Shown: positions 17,601-25,293 of the stretch, piece after piece
Layout of the letters: every line of letters starts with the position of its first letter
Numbering within the stretch: the first letter of the stretch is position 1
DNA from: JADHUC01 sp964623055
GTDB lineage: Bacteria; Planctomycetota; Planctomycetia; Pirellulales; Pirellulaceae
Length of the DNA stretch: 64,000 bases
Reading direction: 5' to 3'
NCBI GenBank assembly: GCA_964623055.1
Contig: CAZURK010000014.1
Coordinates: forward strand, 1 to 64,000
Notes under the pieces: model-generated
Told to the model about the DNA's origin: nothing
The model's input: only the letters and a program-made list of their open reading frames with translations
Databases searched by the model: none
Position numbers and translations under genes: made by a program

Positions 17601-17736
17601 CAGCCGCCGCACGGTTCACGTGGACGACCCGCAATCGCTTCGCCCGTTCAGTGGCGTCGCCCTCGGCACCCGCCAACTGGCCCGACAGCCAGCACAATAG
17701 CCCAATAACCGCGGTGAATCTCGGTGAGGATGTCAT
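14626..17736 (-). CDS. Exported tandem FAD-dependent oxidoreductase fused to HEAT repeats
   Basis: 1036 residues from the internal ATG at 17736, chosen because it gives a proper signal peptide (FTAVIGLLCWLSGQLAG) and begins after the upstream amidotransferase stop. Two FAD/Rossmann domains are present: VDVVVAGGGVAGVAAALQAA near residue 63 and ADVVVVGGGTSGAPAAIAAA near 452, each with its own ATGNGDIAAAAGA/ATADARVAAAAGA-type segment. The C-terminal ~220 residues carry HEAT-like repeats (VRADAALLLGMLGDRTAV, WGVRTNAARALARLGD, MLIELLGADQS). FAD-dependent proteins with this domain are common in planctomycete polysaccharide regions; HEAT repeats probably mediate binding. No heme or quinone site is obvious. 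Confidence 0.82.
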   Translation of the reverse strand: MTSSPRFTAVIGLLCWLSGQLAGAEGDATERAKRLRVVHVNRAAADKPCVQQDPCAVPVIAQVDVVVAGGGVAGVAAALQAAGEGLSVVLVEPRNYFGYEFAAPELPTTVPYKPTPEFTLADRLCRRLSQEGAYPGRRVNPVRLKASLHKMVGDEARIKPYLFSWPCGVVMQGNAVRGLVMSNRSGRQIVLAGAVVDATADARVAAAAGATFTETLRGHKTIKRTISLSDHNPLVAGVLNVSEDLGLIDNQVRVFGENSQVIEFALPATIGEDMASDLSKAQAASLDQGISLLEHLERTPEAFRNGQVDPERPFRDRQPRYRFGPEIFVSQGPVAACRKSLPGHVFDVAALADSDTCRPKGIEGIAIAGRTVAPAQEMAGLQALACSGEQSGRVAAEIARKSPPLAVTNASSARDASATSAVRIAEILTGPDPSIPYPAVHQEAAQLPVIQQADVVVVGGGTSGAPAAIAAARQGAKVILVEILPNLGGTSSNRVTGYYWGVTWRSNLTQEINDRIHTWLRVREKYRFNGEEKKVALQELALAMGVKIYYGTLAAGAVMEGNRITGVVVENAAGRQVILAKIVIDATGNGDIAAAAGASFTKGRSSDGFLHEVDRNGLRDPTNVEDMTAFLMKRPSSSIALNIRESRLIAGDYVVTFEDSTHGRNFADLICRWRSNYDTHVPNSASMSDLAQDWVALLGLWRRPIVGNIPYRSILPKGTDNLLVVGKSFSVDHDTNLGARMQRDLQHLGEAAGVAAALAVRYETTARKVPIEKLQNELTLIGVLRDEDLQTIHVRPTEFDPASESAKLGSAESLEAMVGLYLAGEVSVPALRPLLESDNKDVRADAALLLGMLGDRTAVAELLRCLKERNPRTHRFTLVDCSSRSSVPMWYASAILLGRLREKSAVPLLTDLLKVPDTCPPDLASFAIVALDRIGDPVAIEAVRPYLKTGESASTENENQAFELKWGVRTNAARALARLGDTSGVPMLIELLGADQSLARDYAQRLLEEITGQHFGKDRRRWLTWWNEHGQKRNGR

Positions 17737-17771
17737 AGCGCGTTCCCGTTGACAAGATCGCCCGTCGCCAG

Positions 17772-18629
17772 CTACTTGGGCGTGGTGTAGACAATCTCGC
17801 CTTTTTTGAGGACCATCAGTGATGCGGCCAGAAGCGGCGTCCACTTTTCAGTTGTCAAAGGCTTGGTGGCAAACACGAAACCTTTGGCCGACGCCGGGTA
17901 TACCTCGCTCAAGTCGATCTCTTTCTCGACGTGCTTAAAGTAGACCTTGCCGTAAGGCGCCGCGCGACGCACGTAGAAGAGATCTTCGGGGTCTCGCTCG
18001 TCCAGATACACGAACAGATACTCGCCGTCGGAGAACATGCAGGTTACCGAACCCTGCGCGCTGGTTTCGTGAAGCACCTGGTCGATCCACGCAAATGCCT
18101 CGTTGTTCCACTCCTTGATCCCCGCTTCCTCGATCCGCCCCACGAGATAACAGCAAAGGAATTCGCTGTCGTTGATACCCAGCGGCTTGGCCCGTCCCAG
18201 CTTCAGCTTCTTCCGGAAGTCGTGGATTGTGCCTTCATGCGCCAGCACAAAGTCCCGGCCGTTCAACTCGCGCAGAAAGGGATGCGAGTTCTGGTGCGAT
18301 GGACCACCACAGCCGGGCGAACCGGTCCGCAAGAACGCAATCAAGATGTCCGATTCAAGACCTTTGTAGCGCGTCAGGAACTCCGCCAGATCACTCTCGT
18401 TGGCGGGCTTGCCTTCCTTGATGAGTTGGAGCGACTTGTCCGGATACAGGGCCACACCCCATCCATCGACGTGACGAGCGCCTCGAATGCGAAAATCGGC
18501 GAACAGATGTCGCCCCGGCACACGCTCGCTGAATGAAAACCCCATCACTTCGCAGCCGGAGGCCTTGCTCCAAGGGATCGCTGCGATCACCATCACCGGC
18601 AGCAGGACTCTCGCAACACGACGGTTCAT
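17772..18629 (-). CDS. Exported class II glutamine amidotransferase-like protein
   Basis: 285 residues from the ATG at 18629, preceded by GAGGAGAAGG. After a hydrophobic signal (VLLPVMVIAAIPWSKASG) the sequence begins CEVMGFSFS, matching the N-terminal Cys nucleophile block of class II amidotransferases such as the YafJ type (usually M-C-E-L-L-G). Other family blocks follow: DGWGVALYP, AFLRTGSPG, HQNSHPFLRELNGRDFVLAH, EGTIHDF and LGINDSEFL. Cys26 directly follows A-S-G, a typical signal-peptidase site, so export could itself expose the catalytic Cys. A lipobox reading (ASGC) is also possible and would block the amine. Its stop is 35 bases from the FAD/HEAT gene start; they are probably co-transcribed. 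Confidence 0.78.
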   Translation of the reverse strand: MNRRVARVLLPVMVIAAIPWSKASGCEVMGFSFSERVPGRHLFADFRIRGARHVDGWGVALYPDKSLQLIKEGKPANESDLAEFLTRYKGLESDILIAFLRTGSPGCGGPSHQNSHPFLRELNGRDFVLAHEGTIHDFRKKLKLGRAKPLGINDSEFLCCYLVGRIEEAGIKEWNNEAFAWIDQVLHETSAQGSVTCMFSDGEYLFVYLDERDPEDLFYVRRAAPYGKVYFKHVEKEIDLSEVYPASAKGFVFATKPLTTEKWTPLLAASLMVLKKGEIVYTTPK

Positions 18630-18839
18630 TTTCCTTCTCCTCAAGTTGCGGGTAATGACGAGAATCGAGAACGCCCCAATACTAACCCACATTGCCCATT
18701 CCTCAAGCCGCCCTGCCGGCATTCCGGATCACCGGTTGCCGACCGCTTGAGTATGTGCGATCGTAGATGCTAGTGTCTTCCCCCACGGAGAGTATTATCG
18801 GGGGCCGTTTTGTACGCATCACCATGAGGAAGCAGAAAC

Positions 18840-20084
18840 ATGGCCGGAGCAGAACGCCGTGTGGTCATAACGGGAATGGGCATGTTGACTCCCATCGGTT
18901 TGACCGTCGAGGAGAATTGGCGGAACATTCTGACCTGCAAGTCCGGGATAAGCAAACTGACAAAATTCTCCATACCGGACTATCCTGTGGATATTGCGGG
19001 AGAAGTCAAAGGCTTCGAGCCAACCGATTTCATCGAGCGCAAAGAAATCAAGAAGATGGACCGCTTCGTCCAGTTTGCCGTGGCCGCAACACAGGAAGCC
19101 ATGAAGGATTCGGGGCTGGTGCCCAGCGAAGCCGACTCGAACCGTATTGGCGTCATCATCGGCTCGGGGTACGGCGGAATTGTTACAGTTGAAGAGAACT
19201 CATTGAAGGCCCACAGTGGTCGGCATAATCGCATCTCGCCGTTCTATATTCCTTCGGCCATTATCAACATGGCGTCAGGCCAGGTCGCCATCAAACAAGG
19301 ACTGCACGGGCCGAGTTATGCCGTTGTGTCCGCGTGCTCCACGGGCCTGCACGCCATCGCCGACGGTTACTTCGCAATCCAACGCGGCGACGCGGACGCC
19401 ATGGTGGTGGGCGGCAGCGAGGCCACACTAAGCCCGTCGGGACTGGCCGGGTTTGCCAACGCCAGAGCGCTTTCGTTGCGGAACGATGAACCGGAGAAAG
19501 CGAGCCGGCCCTTCGACGCGGATCGCGATGGTTTTGTTTGCTCGGAAGGCGTCGGCATCCTGATTCTCGAAGAACTTGAATTCGCCAAGAGACGCGATGC
19601 CGGCGCCTATGCGGAAGTGATCGGTGTCGGCATGAGCACCGATGCATTTCACATGACTGCACCGGACCCGAAAGGCTGTGGACCGGCGAATTGCATGAAG
19701 AACGCCTTGTGGAACGCGGGCATCCAGCCGGAGCAAGTCGACTACGTCAACGCCCACGGCACGTCGACACAGTTGAACGACGTGGCGGAGACCAAAGCAG
19801 TCAAACAAGCGTTCGGCGATCACGCGTATCGAATGGCAATCAGTTCGACGAAATCGCAGACCGGACATTTGCTCGGTGCTGCTGGCGCGATAGAAACGAT
19901 CTACTGCGCGCTGGCCATACGGCATCAGGTTTTGCCGGCCACCATCAACTATGACACGCCCGACCCGGAATGTGATCTGGATTACGTCCCGAACGAACCA
20001 AGACAGGCGAAGGTCGCCGTCACCCTATCAAACTCGTTCGGATTCGGCGGTACAAATGCAAGCCTGGCATTGCGGAACGTGTAG
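18840..20084 (+). CDS. fabF: 3-oxoacyl-ACP synthase II
   Basis: 414 residues, the usual FabF length. The start RRVVITGMGMLTPIGLTVEE is characteristic; the nucleophile Cys lies in VSACSTGLHAIADGY; the two catalytic His are in NAHGTSTQLND and KSQTGHLLGAAGA; the C-terminal block NSFGFGGTNASL is present. It condenses malonyl-ACP with acyl-ACP in fatty-acid elongation. The cognate ACP and other fab genes are not in the window, so it is an isolated copy, perhaps for a specialised acyl chain. GAGGAAGC lies about 10 bases upstream of the ATG. Confidence 0.93.
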   Translation: MAGAERRVVITGMGMLTPIGLTVEENWRNILTCKSGISKLTKFSIPDYPVDIAGEVKGFEPTDFIERKEIKKMDRFVQFAVAATQEAMKDSGLVPSEADSNRIGVIIGSGYGGIVTVEENSLKAHSGRHNRISPFYIPSAIINMASGQVAIKQGLHGPSYAVVSACSTGLHAIADGYFAIQRGDADAMVVGGSEATLSPSGLAGFANARALSLRNDEPEKASRPFDADRDGFVCSEGVGILILEELEFAKRRDAGAYAEVIGVGMSTDAFHMTAPDPKGCGPANCMKNALWNAGIQPEQVDYVNAHGTSTQLNDVAETKAVKQAFGDHAYRMAISSTKSQTGHLLGAAGAIETIYCALAIRHQVLPATINYDTPDPECDLDYVPNEPRQAKVAVTLSNSFGFGGTNASLALRNV

Positions 20085-20098
20085 CGACCGACTTGGAT

Positions 20099-20198
20099 CG
20101 TTTAACGGCAAGCCGAAGGCGACTGCGTTGCGGTTCCAACGGCGCCGGTGCCGACTATGTCCCCTTCGGCGCAGTCGCCTTCGGCTTGCCGTCAAACG
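20099..20198. repeat. Long inverted repeat between fabF and the ABC permease
   Basis: Arms 20099-20127 (CGTTTAACGGCAAGCCGAAG...) and 20170-20198 match at 28 of 29 positions around a 42-nt centre. Located between two convergent genes, so it may act as a bidirectional terminator. A degenerate copy of one arm is near 13103. Confidence 0.8.
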
Positions 20199-20222
20199 AG
20201 GACACCGTAGACCGATCGCGGT

Positions 20223-22538
20223 TTAGAATTCCCGGCGCTGAATGTACAGACTGCCCAACGCCAGAACGACCGCGGTGAACAGCAGGCTGCTCCAGACGGG
20301 GGTCCACGGTCGGAGTCGCTGGCGTGCAAGGGTAAGGTCCTTCGCCTCTCCCTCTGCTCTTCCCGCCTCCGAAGCCGCCAGCAGGTACTCGACGGTGTTG
20401 TCCAGTTCACCGTGCTTGGGCATGATCGTGTACAATGGGTTGACACCGTACCGGTAGACACGTTCGAACAGCCCAAGCTTGGGCGCGTATCGACGCACGA
20501 CTTCTCCACTTCCCAGCCGGCATTCCGCCACGCGCGTCGAACGGTAGGCGACCAGAAGTCGATCCGGCGCGCTGAACGCGGCGGCCGAGACATCACCTTG
20601 ACCGACAACGTCGGCGGCGGCCAACGAGCCCTTCTCCGCGTCAAGCAGCGATAGTCTGCCGCTATGGTAGACAACGGCAAACCGCTGTCCTCCGGGTGAC
20701 GTCACCACAAAACGCGCTGGGCCGCTGCCATCGGACGCAAATCGGGCTCGCTCGTCCAGCGTGTCTGCGTCCAGCGCCAGGATAGTCCCGTCGCTCAGCC
20801 CGACCACCACGGTTGTGCCCCCGAAAGCCAGAACCACCCTTTCGCCTTCGTCGTCGACCAGCTTCCGCTCGCGGCGAACCTCGTACTTGCCGTCGTCGTC
20901 TTCACCCAGCACCCTGATGACTCCGCGGCTGTATACAGCGAACATTCCGGTTTCGTCATTCATGGCGGCAGTTGCCGGCCGCCTCAGAACGATCGACGGT
21001 TCAGGGCCGACCGAGCGAAACGGCCCTTCGCCAGCGGAAGGAACCTCCTCGCCAGACGACGGAGCCGGCTCCTCAGACGCCAACGGATCGCCTTCGAGGC
21101 GAAGAATGTCGCGCACGGCGATCGCGAGGATGTCGCCGTCGGGGGCACGCAGCAAAGAAAACGTTCCGGGCGGCGCCCCGACGCCTTCCATACTCTCCCA
21201 ATCCGCCTCGCGATTGCCCACCGTGACCATCAACATTCCCGTCGTCATTGACCGGCTAACCGCCAGTAGTCGATCGTTGGCGGCATCATAAACCGGCCCA
21301 ATGGGCCGGTTTAACGCCTCCAGCGGCACGAAGTGCAACATCGGCCCCATCTGGTGCCTGTCTTTGGACACGAACGCTTCGGTCCACTCTCGTTCCGAGT
21401 CGTCCCATCGACTGGTCATTCCCATCTCGTTGACGCTGAGCAATGCATCCGGAACAGGAATCACTTTCACGATTTTCGGCCTGGTCTCCACGCTATTCCG
21501 TAGCAGGGCTTTCGACCATTCCAAACCCGTGCACAGCAGGCCGAAAAGGATGGTAACGGCGATCGAGGCCATGGCGCTGCGCCACACTGCGCCAGCACAA
21601 GCCGACACCGAATAGTAAACGGCGAACAAGAAGACGTAGACGGGGATCGCGACCAGCAGGTGAGAATTCCAGACACCGAACCGTATTCCCAGAATCAGCC
21701 ACATCCCGCCGATCAAGTATGCAGCGTTGATCAGGATGAACGCACACGCGCCGAGGTACTTTGTCAGGAAGAGCAACGGCCGTGAAATCGGCTTGCTGAG
21801 CAACAGATTGATGGAACCCGGCTCGAACGTCCGAGGGATGATCGGGGCTGTGACAAGGATTGCAGCAAGAATGCCCACCATTCCAACGAGATACTTGTTC
21901 AGCGTTGCGACAGACGAACTGACTTGGGTGGCGAACTGCCTCGCTCGGATCGGCGAGGGCGATCCCACGTCCAAGACAAAGTACGTGGTGACCACGGACG
22001 TGGGCGGGCTGGCTCGGACCAGGTCGGGAAACGCGGCTTCGAGCAGCAGCCGGTTGAGCCGCCTCCTTTCGTCGTCCGACAGTTCATCAGAATCCTCGAG
22101 CAGTTCGCGGCCCTCCGGCGAGACCATCTGCGTGTCCGTCCATGCCTCGCGGTCGTAGAAGTCCGTCCGCCGCAACATCTCGTCGAGTGCTTTTGTTAAG
22201 ACCTCAATGGTCGCGATGAACTCGAACGCGCTGGCCGCGTCTCCTTGTTCGGGCACCGAGTGCTTTTCCAGCCTCTCTTGCGCCGCTTTGTCCAGAAGGC
22301 TCCAGATGCGTCGTGCCGGAGACGGCCGCGATTTCTTGCCCTCGGTCTTGATACGATCCATGAACTCCGGCCACTCGCGGATGGCGTTCTGGTCCAAACC
22401 AATGGTGATCGTCTCGCGATATCCGAACGGCGCCAATGCCAGCAGAACAAGCGAGATCAAGATCAGTAAGACCCACAAAACGCGCGACGCCATCGCCTCG
22501 CGAAACGAATCTTTCAGGATGGACCAATACGCTCTCAT
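20223..22538 (-). CDS. ABC-2-type permease with extracytoplasmic beta-propeller-like domain
   Basis: 771 residues. An N-terminal membrane segment (VLWVLLILISLVLLALAPFG) is followed by ~180 mostly soluble residues, then four to five hydrophobic helices (LVGMVGILAAILVTAPIIP, LGACAFILINAAYLIGGMW, VAIPVYVFLFAVYYSV, VTILFGLLCTGLEW). A second soluble region of about 370 residues contains propeller-like strands (VVVGLSDGTILALDADTLD, FAVVYHSGRLSLLDAEKG), and a last helix (VWSSLLFTAVVLALGSLYI) closes the protein. The start overlaps the ATPase gene stop (ATGA), so the two subunits are coupled. Substrate unknown; export or membrane-organelle remodelling (as for NosDFY/CcmB-type transporters) is plausible. 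Confidence 0.8.
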   Translation of the reverse strand: MRAYWSILKDSFREAMASRVLWVLLILISLVLLALAPFGYRETITIGLDQNAIREWPEFMDRIKTEGKKSRPSPARRIWSLLDKAAQERLEKHSVPEQGDAASAFEFIATIEVLTKALDEMLRRTDFYDREAWTDTQMVSPEGRELLEDSDELSDDERRRLNRLLLEAAFPDLVRASPPTSVVTTYFVLDVGSPSPIRARQFATQVSSSVATLNKYLVGMVGILAAILVTAPIIPRTFEPGSINLLLSKPISRPLLFLTKYLGACAFILINAAYLIGGMWLILGIRFGVWNSHLLVAIPVYVFLFAVYYSVSACAGAVWRSAMASIAVTILFGLLCTGLEWSKALLRNSVETRPKIVKVIPVPDALLSVNEMGMTSRWDDSEREWTEAFVSKDRHQMGPMLHFVPLEALNRPIGPVYDAANDRLLAVSRSMTTGMLMVTVGNREADWESMEGVGAPPGTFSLLRAPDGDILAIAVRDILRLEGDPLASEEPAPSSGEEVPSAGEGPFRSVGPEPSIVLRRPATAAMNDETGMFAVYSRGVIRVLGEDDDGKYEVRRERKLVDDEGERVVLAFGGTTVVVGLSDGTILALDADTLDERARFASDGSGPARFVVTSPGGQRFAVVYHSGRLSLLDAEKGSLAAADVVGQGDVSAAAFSAPDRLLVAYRSTRVAECRLGSGEVVRRYAPKLGLFERVYRYGVNPLYTIMPKHGELDNTVEYLLAASEAGRAEGEAKDLTLARQRLRPWTPVWSSLLFTAVVLALGSLYIQRREF

Positions 22539-23500
22539 GATGGCTCCGCCGGTTGCGCGAGGATATCAAGGAACGCCTCTTCCAGCGTGATGCGCCGGCG
22601 CGACATGCTGATAATGCTGATCTGCTGTCGTCGTAGATCGTCAACGCAACGGTCTGCGTCAGCTTGATCCGTCAAACGGACGACACAGCGAAAATGATCC
22701 TCGTCCAGTGTTTCGCCACGACTGATCGGCCGGTCGCCAAGTGCCTGCAGGATCGCCTTCTTGGGGCCGGACAACTCGATTTCCAAATCCAGGCCTTCCG
22801 GCTGAGCCGACGCGATTTCCGCCACCGACCCGATGCGCTTTAACAGGCCCTTGTCCAGAATGGCTACGCGGTCGCAGACCATTTCGACTTCCTGCAACAA
22901 ATGACTATTCAGAAAGACGGTCTTTCCAGCATCTCTGAGTTCGTGCAGCATGGTGCGCACCTGAGATCGCCCCACGGGATCAAGGCCGTCGGTCGGCTCG
23001 TCCAGGAACAACAGGTCTGGATCATGCAACAGCGCTTGTGCCAACCCCAAACGCTGCACCATCCCCTTAGAGTATTTCTTCACCGGATCGCGGGCTCGAT
23101 CCGACAACCCGACCAGTTCCAGCAGTTTGCCTTGCTTTGTCTTTACCTGTTCGCGTGACAGCCCGCTCAAGCCGCCGTAGTAGTCCAGCGCGGCTAACGC
23201 ATTCAGATGACGAGGAATGCGGAGATTCTCGGGCAAGTACCCTATGCGCGTGCGGCTCTGCCGGTAGCCGGCCGGATGGCCCAGTAGAGATGCCGTGCCG
23301 CCATTCTTGCGCACGATTCCCAGCAGAACGTTGATAAAGGTCGTCTTGCCCGCGCCGTTTGGCCCCAACAAGCCAAATACCTCGCCCGCCTCGACGCGAA
23401 ACGTCACGCCCTTGAGCGCTTCGAGCGAGCGGCGGAAGAAGAGCCCGCTGCGATAGGTTTTCCGCAGGTCACGCACTTCGATGACAGGGTCTGCAGGCAT
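22535..23500 (-). CDS. ABC transporter ATP-binding protein
   Basis: 321 residues from the ATG at 23500; an upstream GTG at 23524 would add eight. Walker A is GLLGPNGAGKTTFINVLLG, the signature is YSKGMVQRLGLAQALL, Walker B is LLFLDEPTDGLDP, and the H-loop is in NSHLLQEVEMVCDRV. The C-terminal ~90 residues (LDLEIELSGPKKAILQAL, ARRISMS-like terminal block) match the extra domain of ABC-2 exporters such as CcmA/NodI types. Forms the exporter with the adjoining permease. Confidence 0.9.
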   Translation of the reverse strand: MPADPVIEVRDLRKTYRSGLFFRRSLEALKGVTFRVEAGEVFGLLGPNGAGKTTFINVLLGIVRKNGGTASLLGHPAGYRQSRTRIGYLPENLRIPRHLNALAALDYYGGLSGLSREQVKTKQGKLLELVGLSDRARDPVKKYSKGMVQRLGLAQALLHDPDLLFLDEPTDGLDPVGRSQVRTMLHELRDAGKTVFLNSHLLQEVEMVCDRVAILDKGLLKRIGSVAEIASAQPEGLDLEIELSGPKKAILQALGDRPISRGETLDEDHFRCVVRLTDQADADRCVDDLRRQQISIISMSRRRITLEEAFLDILAQPAEPS

Positions 23501-23524
23501 CGTCGTTCCGTTGGGCTGCTTCAC

Positions 23525-23861
23525 GCTCGTCCGTCGTTCAATTGGCGAGCTATGATCCTAGGGGGCCGTTGCACCCCCGTCAAGTTGGCGGTGATTCACT
23601 ACCCCGGCTACTCGAGCCTAACAACAAGTGACTTTTCGCCACGGTCGTCCGAATCTTGTGGTTGAATCTGCAACGTTCGGCATCGGTCACGTCCTTGTCT
23701 CGCAGTTTCGGGCGAAGTACCATGAGCGCCGCCAAGCATCGTTCGAGAAATAAGTGTCGCAGGACGGGGCAATGGTCCCATCCTACGTAGCTTGGGACCA
23801 TTGTCCCGAGCGAGAGACATGACGGTGATTTCTCGAACGATGCCAAGTTGGGAGAGAATCC
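23525..23861. other. Intergenic region with large nested inverted repeat
   Basis: No gene was supported; a long minus-strand frame crossing the region lacks a recognisable domain. It contains the nested palindrome at 23736-23843 and then GGGAGAG before the GTG at 23862. Confidence 0.5.
23736..23843. repeat. Nested inverted repeat (108 bp), MITE-like
   Basis: Outer arms GCATCGTTCGAGAAAT (23736-23751) and ATTTCTCGAACGATGC (23828-23843) are perfectly complementary. Inside them, GGGGCAATGGTCCCA (23766-23780) pairs with 23793-23807 with one mismatch. The two levels give a long stem-loop. It ends 18 bases before the start codon of the sugar-binding protein. Confidence 0.75.
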
Positions 23862-24869
23862 GTGACAGAGAGACTCAGGAGGCTGCCCTTTCACCGTATG
23901 GCGTTGTGCGCGCTGCTCGCGTGTACGGTCGCATTGCACGGATGTTCGCAGCCGACTGCCAAGCCGGGGGCGTACGAAATCGTCACTGTGGTCAAGATCG
24001 GTGGAATTCCATGGTTCAACAGGATGGAAGAAGGTGTGCGTCAAGCGGAGGAGGAGTTGGGCGTCGACGCCTACCTGATCGGTCCTGCACAGGCCGACGA
24101 AGCCCAGCAGGTCCGCATGGTCGAAGATCTGATCAGCAAAGGCGTCGATGCAATCTGCGTGGTACCCAACGACAGCCGTTCGCTCGAACCGGTGTTTGCC
24201 AAGGCCAAGCGAGCCGGCATCAAAGTGATCACACACGAATCGCCTTTCCAGCAGAACCACGACTTCAATATCGAGGCGATCAACAACGTCGAATTCGCTC
24301 GTTACCACGTGGACAAGCTGGTCGAACTGGCCGGTCCCGACGCCGAGTACGCCATTTTCGTTGGCAGCTTGACCGCACCGACACACAATCTATGGGCCGA
24401 CGAGGCGACTAGGTACGCCCAGGAAAAGCATCCCGGCCTGAAACTGGTTACCGAACGAATTCCGTGCACGGAAGCAATGGACCTTTCCAAGCAAAAAACG
24501 TCGGAGTTGCTCAAAGCCTATCCCGATCTAAAGGGAATCATTGCATTCGGCAGCCTCGGCCCGCCCGGCGCCGCACAGGCATTGAAAGAGAAGGGACTCC
24601 AGGGCAAGGTCGCTGTTATCGGCACGGTAATTCCCAGCCTCGGCGCACCCTACTTGCAGGAAGGCAGTCTGAGCCACGGCACGTTATGGGACCCGAAGCC
24701 GGTCGGCTACGCGATGACCTATGTTGCCAAAGCCATGCTCGACGGCCAGACCATCACCAACGGAATGGAGATACCGAACCTAGGCCCTATTCAACTCGAT
24801 GGGCAGAACATCGAGTTGGACAGCATGCTGAAGATCACCAAGGACAATGCGGACACGCTAGGATTCTAG
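23862..24869 (+). CDS. Periplasmic sugar-binding lipoprotein of ABC importer (rhamnose/AI-2 type)
   Basis: 335 residues, GTG start after GGGAGAG. Lipoprotein signal with lipobox VALHGCSQP. The fold reads as a type I sugar-binding protein: VVKIGGIPWFNRMEEGVRQ, LIGPAQADEAQQVRMVEDLI, AICVVPNDSRSLEPVFAKA, VITHESPFQ and GIIAFGSLGPPGAAQAL. The pattern is most like the rhamnose and LsrB/AI-2 binding proteins. It precedes the ATPase and two permease genes on the same strand, completing a four-gene importer. Its stop overlaps the stop of the antisense antitoxin gene (CTAG at 24866-24869). Confidence 0.85.
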   Translation: MTERLRRLPFHRMALCALLACTVALHGCSQPTAKPGAYEIVTVVKIGGIPWFNRMEEGVRQAEEELGVDAYLIGPAQADEAQQVRMVEDLISKGVDAICVVPNDSRSLEPVFAKAKRAGIKVITHESPFQQNHDFNIEAINNVEFARYHVDKLVELAGPDAEYAIFVGSLTAPTHNLWADEATRYAQEKHPGLKLVTERIPCTEAMDLSKQKTSELLKAYPDLKGIIAFGSLGPPGAAQALKEKGLQGKVAVIGTVIPSLGAPYLQEGSLSHGTLWDPKPVGYAMTYVAKAMLDGQTITNGMEIPNLGPIQLDGQNIELDSMLKITKDNADTLGF

Positions 24870-25177
24870 GGCAACCCGCGACTTGCGCGCGCAGCGGCTT
24901 GGATATCGGGATTTCTCTCCATCGCTCGTCGCAATGCCTGATTCGGAGCGTCGTCCTCGGATTCGATGAAGTCGGCCAGTTGCTCCCAGCCCTTGGCCGT
25001 CAAACGAATCGCCGCCTCTTCCTGGATCAGAGTCCAGGCCCGGAGCAACAGCTCAGATTTCACGAAATCGCTCAGCGACTGGCCGGTAATGCTGGCGGCC
25101 CGTTCGATCAGCCGTTTGTGCTCAGCAGCAATTCGCACGCAGATCCATTCTTGGGCAGAGTTTTCCGCAGTGTTCAT
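24866..25177 (-). CDS. DUF1778/TacA-like antitoxin without visible toxin
   Basis: 103 residues from the ATG at 25177, preceded by GGGAG. The region ICVRIAAEHKRLIERAASI plus TGQSLSDFVKSELLLRAW matches the ribbon-helix-helix of DUF1778 (TacA) antitoxins; the C-terminal half includes the E-x-x-A-I-R-L-T-x-K-G-W-E segment and NQALRRAMERN, matching the toxin-wrapping region. TacA antitoxins normally precede a GNAT acetyltransferase toxin; here the next gene on this strand is absent and the opposite strand carries the sugar transporter. Likely an orphan antitoxin or a repressor. It sits antisense within the transporter operon, between the binding-protein and ATPase genes. Confidence 0.72.
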   Translation of the reverse strand: MNTAENSAQEWICVRIAAEHKRLIERAASITGQSLSDFVKSELLLRAWTLIQEEAAIRLTAKGWEQLADFIESEDDAPNQALRRAMERNPDIQAAARASRGLP

Positions 25178-25293
25178 TAGCATCTCCCATAGACGCCACA
25201 CTGTACTTATGCAATTGTAGCCCATGGGTGGCCCTTGCCAGCCGTATTCATCTCGCGGCCAATTCCGTTTTCCTCATTAACGCATGTACCACC

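Noticed and set aside
16186..17700. Plus-strand 504-codon frame inside the FAD/HEAT gene
   Set aside because: Shadow frame; the minus strand carries two clear FAD motifs and HEAT repeats.
17737..17844. N-terminal 36-codon extension of the FAD/HEAT gene
   Set aside because: It overlaps the 3' end of the amidotransferase gene and places residues before the signal peptide.
23580..24386. Minus-strand 268-codon frame over the intergenic region and sugar-binding gene
   Set aside because: Crosses a palindrome and lies antisense to the lipoprotein gene; no domain. The nested repeat explains the intergenic part better.
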